A stretch of DNA of 46,112 nt from Clostridia bacterium (GTDB lineage Bacteria; Bacillota; Clostridia; Oscillospirales; Acutalibacteraceae), in assembly GCA_017559305.1 (NCBI GenBank), contig JAFYSP010000001.1:1-46112 (forward strand), read 5' to 3'. The notes beneath the pieces were generated by a model. The model was given only the letters and a program-made list of their open reading frames with translations. It ran no database searches and was not told the origin of the DNA. Positions 40,817 through 46,112 of the stretch are shown here, piece after piece. Position 1 is the stretch's first letter. Every line of letters starts with the position of its first letter. A program made the translations under genes and the position numbers.

Positions 40817-43800
40817 TTATTGAACTTTAAGTTGGTTGAGGCTTCTTTCGGATATGTCGCCGTAAACGATTCTGCCATCGTTCATTTCAACGTAAGGTCT
40901 TACGTAAATAACTGTATCTGCTGATGCTTCGGGGATATCTGTAATCTCAAATACATAGAAGTATTTAGAATAATCAACATCACCATATACGTCTGCTGTG
41001 GTCTTTTCTACTCCGTTTGCAAGCAAACTTGAGTAAACTTTTGTAGAACTCTTTTCAACAACGTTTACGCCGTCCTTTTCAGGATTGGTATTCTTGATTG
41101 AGAAGAGCCAGCCAACTGTCAAATATCTTTCGGTTTCATCAACAGATGCAATATAGCGGATTGCATTGCTTGTTCTGCCGAGCTGATACTTAACTGTCAT
41201 CATCTTGGTTTCAACAAATTGTGCTACAAGTCCCGGAATGTAGGTTGTGCCTTCGTATGTTGTTCCGTCAGGATTCAACCAACCGAGAATGAACTTGGTT
41301 TCAATTCTATCGTTTACAACGATTTCTTCATCGGGAGCGACGTTGATTTCAAGATCGCCAACGTTAACTTTAATGTCTTCCTTCTTGAGTGCGCCGAACG
41401 CAGAAACGATTGCTTCGCCTGCTGCATTGATTTCAGCATTTGAATACTGCTCGTATGCACCGAGAATCTTATTTGCAGTAGCAAGTGCATCTGTAAAGTT
41501 CTTGACTGTTTCTGCTGAGAATCCTTCAGTATCCTTTACTGCATATTCTGCAACTGTATCGCTAAGAGCGTTTTTAGCATCTGTTACGTCGTAACCAACG
41601 TAGATGTTCTTAAGTTCTACAGAGCAGCAAGCATAGTAGAATACGGGGCTGAAATACTCTTTATTTGTAGAAGCAGTTCTGAGTGCATCCCAAGGAGCTG
41701 TGTAATCGAAAACAAGTGAGCCATCTCTCAAGTCGGTGATGACAGTCCTAATGCTTTCGCCACCCTTTACGATGTACTTAACATGCCACTGGTTAGCCAA
41801 ATTCTTACATGTAGCTCTTGTACCGTTTGTGGTAGCATAGTTCTGGCTCCAGCTTGATGCTTGAGTATTAACGAACTGTGCATTCTGCTGAATCATAAGG
41901 TCACCATCAGCTACGTTATTGAGAGCGAAGCCGATACGTGTGTTGTACCAAACGTCAGTAAAGTAGAGGTCTGCTTCAACGATGAAGTCATCAGCAGGTG
42001 TGAAGGGAGAATCTCCGGCGAAGAGAACGAGGTTGCCATAGTTCCAATCGCTATCGGTATTATGACCAAGTACCTTATTAGCAGAAGAGCCAACAGCTGC
42101 TGTACCATCAGCTACGAGGTTGTTAACAACTGTGGGAAGGCTGAGACTGTTAAGAGTTGAGAGATATGGTCTTAACGGTGTGCTGTCTTTTCCGTCGAAG
42201 GAATTGAGAGCTGCCTTAACCTCATCAAGAGTTGCCTGATCTTCAGGAGAGTAATCAAGACGAACACCGGGTTTTGAAGTGGTGAGGTACTGATACTTTT
42301 CGTTGATCTTATCATAGTAGAGCTGACCGTTTTCGGTATTCTCCCAGATAGTAACGTCCTTAAACCACATTTCTGTGCCGTTTATACGGAAATCAACGTT
42401 AGGAACAAAGAGAGAAGGATCAGAGAATTCAATTGTATGTACCTTAACACCATTGATATACAAGGTTACTCCGAATGGAGTGATGCTTGCGGTGTAACGA
42501 TAGTATTCGTTAAGACCGATAGATTTTATAACGGGTGATGCAAAGTTGGAATATGCACCGTTCATAAAGGTGTAAATATTAGCATCATCAATGAATACGG
42601 AAACTTCCTTGCCGGCATACTGACCGAATACGAGGTAGAATCTTGAAGTATAAGCGCCGCTTGTACCGCCATAGATAGGATCGGTTGCACGGTTTGCCTT
42701 CTTGACATTCATTGAAACTACATAGCTCTTTGTCTGCTCATAACCGTAGTTAGGCATAGGATCAATAGTATATCCTGTATAGAAAGCGGAAATATTGTTT
42801 GCTTTCTGTGCTTCACAGTAGTTATTGAAGTATGCACTGTTTCCTGAGAACTGAGGAGCAAAAATCTTACCATTATAATTAGATGTCCAATTTACATTGG
42901 TGTTCAAAAGGTTGTTCTGCTCGGTGGGAACTGTCATTCCCTCGATGGCTGTACCGTATTTACCGTTTATGCAAAGTTTAATGTTCTTTACATCCATCTT
43001 TGCCTTCTTGTAGCTCAAAGAAACGCCGGGAGTAAAGGTGTATCCTGCACCGAATACAGTTTCAAGGTCATAAGTATAGGTGTACTTATTAGAGCCCTGA
43101 GAAATCTCGTATACAATGCTCTTGTCACCGTTTACAGTGTACTTGAAGTGGGTTGTTGCGCCCTCTGCGTTCCAACCTACCATGGTATCGGCGATTGACT
43201 TCCAACCTACAACCGGATCAACGATAAACTGTGTTCTACCCTGCATCATAACGGTAACTTCTTTGGTAACACCACCTGCTGTGGTTACACTACCGAGAGT
43301 GAACTTAACTCTTGGGTCACCTGTAGAGATAAAGTCGGTTGCTGTGAGGTCATATTCAATGCTCCAAGTATCGTTGGCAGCAAAAGGATATACCTGATAG
43401 CCGAAGGGATATACATAGTAGTCTATGTTAACGTTGGACTGACCTATTGTATCATAACCTGCTTGAGAAAGATCGAAAAGGAATCCATCGGAAGAAGGTG
43501 TGAAAATAGACTTTATTGTTGAGTCTACTGACAGATTGAGTTTAGAAGCATTGGAGAGTTCATTTGGTCCTACTGTAGCAGGAGCATCCTCTCCGTTGTA
43601 ATCCCAGAGATAGAAATCCTTTGCAACTACATCGTAGTTATATACCCACATTGTAGTTGAGGGATAAAGTGTTGTAACAACGTCGTTAGTGGGATATGCA
43701 ACCTTGGTAAAGATGGGCTCGTTATCAATCCAGACTGATGTCCACTCGGGAGCAGAAAGGATTGTTACAACGTGGTCTTTGCCGTCGGATGTGAGTTTGA

Positions 43801-46112
43801 ATGCGGTAGATGTTGCATAATCAGGAAGTGAATGACCTCTTGTAAGAGCAACACCGCCGGTTGTGAGTTTAAGACCCTGACGGTCAATATCATTACCTGA
43901 ACTTGAACGGTTTGCACCGTCTTCTGAACGGAAGTTGATTCGAACTTCACCGCCGTTATTCTTAGTAGCGTTAAGAGTTACCTGATATACGAAGGTATCG
44001 TTCTCATCGAAAGGTGTAGAATATTTTGCATATAACTGGTTGGTGTTCCAGCCGGCATTTCCATTTTTTACAGCGCTCTGCCATGCGGTATATCCTGCGG
44101 GAGAGGTCCAGAAGGTTGTCTTTGACCAACCCTGAGAAGCAATTCCCGACTGTGTCCAGGTGGCTGTGAGTGACTTGTATCCTGCAGCAACTTCAAAATA
44201 ATCATGCTGATTTGAAATGAATTTCTTTTCATCAGTTGTGTAAGTAAATCCATTATCAGCCTTTGCCTTGCTTACCGCTTGAATATTATCGAAGTGGTTG
44301 AAGTTTACCGCTGCATTGAAGGTGGGTGCATCACCTGCATCTTCAGGAGTGATAAGGTTAGAAACGATAGGAGCAGATGTATTGAAATATTCATCAACTG
44401 CAACTACTTCTGCATAGATGTTTGACTTTGCAGTTGTGATTCCGTTTACTGTATAAGAAAGTTCGGTAGCGTCGCGGTGAGTTGTACCCTTGGAAACACC
44501 TGTTGTAATATCATAAATATTACCTGCGAACATCTGTGTTTTAAGGACTGCGCCGTATTCATTCTTAAAGGTTACGCGATACTGAAGGATATTTCTGTCT
44601 GCAGTAGCGGTATTGAAGGTTACCTTTGCAGAAAGACCGTTCTTATTAGAAAATACTGCATTGGAAAGAGTTATCTTATCATCTGCATCGAAAGCGATCT
44701 TTGCACCTTCGCCACGCTCTTTGGAATAATATCTCAAGTGAGAATTCTCTGCATCGGGAGTGGGCATTAAGTATGCATCGCCGTACATTACGGGTGTATA
44801 GCCGTTGAGTGCGCTTTCATTAACGGTTGCACTATTGAAGATAACCTGATTGAAGTTACCTGCGTTGCCGCCAATAGTATAGCTGTTTTCTGTTGTTGTA
44901 AAGTCCATAAGCTTTACGTTGTTGTAATCGGTGGGAGTAGTAACTCTTATGATTCTCTGATTGCCGTTAGCATCAACCTGAACGAGAAGACCGAAACCGA
45001 TGTTCTTCATACTTGATGTGCCGGCATTATCATAATCGTAACCCGAAGAACCTGAGAAGATACCGCTTTCAGACATAGCACTTACTGCGATTGCTGTATA
45101 AGTATCGGTCATAATTGCGGTTTCAGGCATTGTGCCGTAGTGAGTGTGACCTGAGAAATAAACTACCTGAGGATATTTCTTAAGTACGTTATGAACTACG
45201 TTATTATCTGTTGAGCCCCAACCTGCATTCTTATCGTAGGTAGCATCTGTACCGTAGATACCGCTGCCTGCAATAGGAGCGTGAGATGCTATATAAACGT
45301 ATGCAGTAGGATCTGCTTTAGTGATTTCAGCAAGTTTTTTGTCAAGCCACTTGATTGTGGTTGCGTGATATTCGTTGGGAGCATAGGAAATGGTTTCAAG
45401 GCCTATGAAATAGTACTTTTTGCCATTTTCTGCAGTGATGGAATAGAGATATGTACCTTCGAGGTAATCATCGTCACCGTCGCCATCTGCATCGTCCCAG
45501 GAAATTGCGCCCTGGTCATCGAGAAGTCCATACTCGTTAAGGAGTTCTTCCCATGTGTTGCTGTTGCCAGATGTGCTTATATTATCAAAATTGTAGGTTG
45601 CCTTATTGGAACTAACAAGGCTGCTATAATCGTAAGCATATTCGGAAATAGGCATCATTGTACCCCAAGATGTATCGTGGTTACCGTATGACAACATAAA
45701 CTTGGTGGTAACACCTGTTGCAGCAGCATCGGCATTGATTGCATCGAAAATTACTTTAGATGCAGATGCAAAGCTTTCTGCCTGATAAACGTTACCGTGG
45801 TCTGTGTAGTCACCACAGCTGATAACACCGTGAAGTTTCTTCCCTGCTGCCTTATCAAGAGCGGCAACTATGTTTGCATAAATTTGTGCTCTGTTCTTGA
45901 TAGTGGTGTGACTGTAGGAAGAATAGGAGATGTGCTGGTCTGCCAAAACACCGAGATTGAGCACGATATTATTTTCATCGAAATCAACGTCGTCAAGTAC
46001 TGTTTCGGCATTAAGCTGATAAGCAGATGCGATTAAACTTAAAGGAAAGCATACAACGAGCATGCATACTACCATTAAGGCGGCAATCAACTTATGAGCT
46101 TTGGAAAAAGTA
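40817..46112 (-). CDS. Giant secreted multidomain protein with N-terminal metallophosphoesterase (5' end outside the window)
   Basis: At least 1,764 residues; the frame stays open to the right edge, so the true start lies beyond 46112. A first in-window start codon would be a TTG at 46090, within the signal peptide, and is unlikely. The signal peptide core is LIAALMVVCMLVVCFPLSLI. The calcineurin-type phosphoesterase (~40-370) shows LADQHI, CGDYTDHG, YGNHDTSWG, SHAPIAG and SGHTHYG. Then three or more beta-sandwich, ConA/LamG-like segments (~600-1,450), a helical stretch (~1,520-1,590) and a C-terminal domain (~1,640-1,757). There is no LPXTG anchor or dockerin; ends SERSLNQLKVQ. Probably extracellular, acting on phosphorylated polymers or glycans. 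Confidence 0.85.
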   Translation of the reverse strand, partial: TFSKAHKLIAALMVVCMLVVCFPLSLIASAYQLNAETVLDDVDFDENNIVLNLGVLADQHISYSSYSHTTIKNRAQIYANIVAALDKAAGKKLHGVISCGDYTDHGNVYQAESFASASKVIFDAINADAAATGVTTKFMLSYGNHDTSWGTMMPISEYAYDYSSLVSSNKATYNFDNISTSGNSNTWEELLNEYGLLDDQGAISWDDADGDGDDDYLEGTYLYSITAENGKKYYFIGLETISYAPNEYHATTIKWLDKKLAEITKADPTAYVYIASHAPIAGSGIYGTDATYDKNAGWGSTDNNVVHNVLKKYPQVVYFSGHTHYGTMPETAIMTDTYTAIAVSAMSESGIFSGSSGYDYDNAGTSSMKNIGFGLLVQVDANGNQRIIRVTTPTDYNNVKLMDFTTTENSYTIGGNAGNFNQVIFNSATVNESALNGYTPVMYGDAYLMPTPDAENSHLRYYSKERGEGAKIAFDADDKITLSNAVFSNKNGLSAKVTFNTATADRNILQYRVTFKNEYGAVLKTQMFAGNIYDITTGVSKGTTHRDATELSYTVNGITTAKSNIYAEVVAVDEYFNTSAPIVSNLITPEDAGDAPTFNAAVNFNHFDNIQAVSKAKADNGFTYTTDEKKFISNQHDYFEVAAGYKSLTATWTQSGIASQGWSKTTFWTSPAGYTAWQSAVKNGNAGWNTNQLYAKYSTPFDENDTFVYQVTLNATKNNGGEVRINFRSEDGANRSSSGNDIDRQGLKLTTGGVALTRGHSLPDYATSTAFKLTSDGKDHVVTILSAPEWTSVWIDNEPIFTKVAYPTNDVVTTLYPSTTMWVYNYDVVAKDFYLWDYNGEDAPATVGPNELSNASKLNLSVDSTIKSIFTPSSDGFLFDLSQAGYDTIGQSNVNIDYYVYPFGYQVYPFAANDTWSIEYDLTATDFISTGDPRVKFTLGSVTTAGGVTKEVTVMMQGRTQFIVDPVVGWKSIADTMVGWNAEGATTHFKYTVNGDKSIVYEISQGSNKYTYTYDLETVFGAGYTFTPGVSLSYKKAKMDVKNIKLCINGKYGTAIEGMTVPTEQNNLLNTNVNWTSNYNGKIFAPQFSGNSAYFNNYCEAQKANNISAFYTGYTIDPMPNYGYEQTKSYVVSMNVKKANRATDPIYGGTSGAYTSRFYLVFGQYAGKEVSVFIDDANIYTFMNGAYSNFASPVIKSIGLNEYYRYTASITPFGVTLYINGVKVHTIEFSDPSLFVPNVDFRINGTEMWFKDVTIWENTENGQLYYDKINEKYQYLTTSKPGVRLDYSPEDQATLDEVKAALNSFDGKDSTPLRPYLSTLNSLSLPTVVNNLVADGTAAVGSSANKVLGHNTDSDWNYGNLVLFAGDSPFTPADDFIVEADLYFTDVWYNTRIGFALNNVADGDLMIQQNAQFVNTQASSWSQNYATTNGTRATCKNLANQWHVKYIVKGGESIRTVITDLRDGSLVFDYTAPWDALRTASTNKEYFSPVFYYACCSVELKNIYVGYDVTDAKNALSDTVAEYAVKDTEGFSAETVKNFTDALATANKILGAYEQYSNAEINAAGEAIVSAFGALKKEDIKVNVGDLEINVAPDEEIVVNDRIETKFILGWLNPDGTTYEGTTYIPGLVAQFVETKMMTVKYQLGRTSNAIRYIASVDETERYLTVGWLFSIKNTNPEKDGVNVVEKSSTKVYSSLLANGVEKTTADVYGDVDYSKYFYVFEITDIPEASADTVIYVRPYVEMNDGRIVYGDISERSLNQLKVQ

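Noticed and set aside
1..46112. CRISPR array, rRNA genes, or phage structural genes
   Set aside because: No regularly spaced direct repeats, no rRNA-like sequence, and no capsid, tail or terminase proteins were found.

Overview
The window looks like a chromosomal segment from a low-GC Firmicute, most likely an anaerobic gut-type member of class Clostridia. The signs are strong Shine-Dalgarno sites (AAGGAGG/GGAGG), TTGACA-17-TATAAT promoters, Gram-positive LexA boxes, the order tsaE-tsaB-rpiB-upp, a ferredoxin-like aldo/keto reductase, and a Tn4451/TnpX-type mobile element. Species assignment is not possible from sequence reading alone.

Layout. (1) 60-732: two tRNA genes on the minus strand (Thr-TGT, Tyr-GTA); then, on the plus strand behind a perfect promoter, a structured non-coding RNA of about 150 nt whose 5' end resembles tRNA-Pro, followed by a real tRNA-Pro (CGG). 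(2) About 785-11775: an integrative mobilizable element. Left to right it holds a large serine recombinase, a small coupled ORF, a MobV relaxase, an oriT/leader region of about 800 nt, a restriction-modification cargo (XRE regulator, DUF3883 nuclease-like protein, D12-class and gamma-class adenine methylases, Phd-like regulator), a HEPN-like protein of unknown function, TnpV and a DUF6809 protein. (3) 12102-46112: ordinary chromosome with housekeeping and carbohydrate genes: AKR, Zn-protease, YgjV, shikimate kinase, GH4 with divergent AraC regulator, DUF1846, HtrA, tsaE-tsaB-rpiB-upp, RodA/FtsW, M23-G5 peptidase, prmA-prfB-GNAT-luxS, a divergent P-type ATPase, a GH78-like enzyme with a PLP lyase and a phosphoesterase, two EamA transporters, and a giant secreted protein that runs off the right edge.

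Most notable. The relaxase/recombinase side of the element faces a perfect minus-strand promoter whose spacer contains a LexA box (4659-4672), so mobility is predicted to be SOS-induced. The same 13-base core forms a perfect LexA box in the promoter of a host gene for a 70-aa single-pass membrane protein (19631-19843), a candidate SOS cell-division inhibitor or toxin. The methylase operon starts with a Phd-like protein without a toxin, and its consensus promoter carries an 8-bp-arm palindrome between -35 and -10. The nuclease operon starts with an XRE protein behind a 28-bp palindrome. The two halves of the R-M system therefore seem to be controlled by different repressors. Two structured RNAs (461-617 and 34675-34828) are not explained by any family I can name with certainty.
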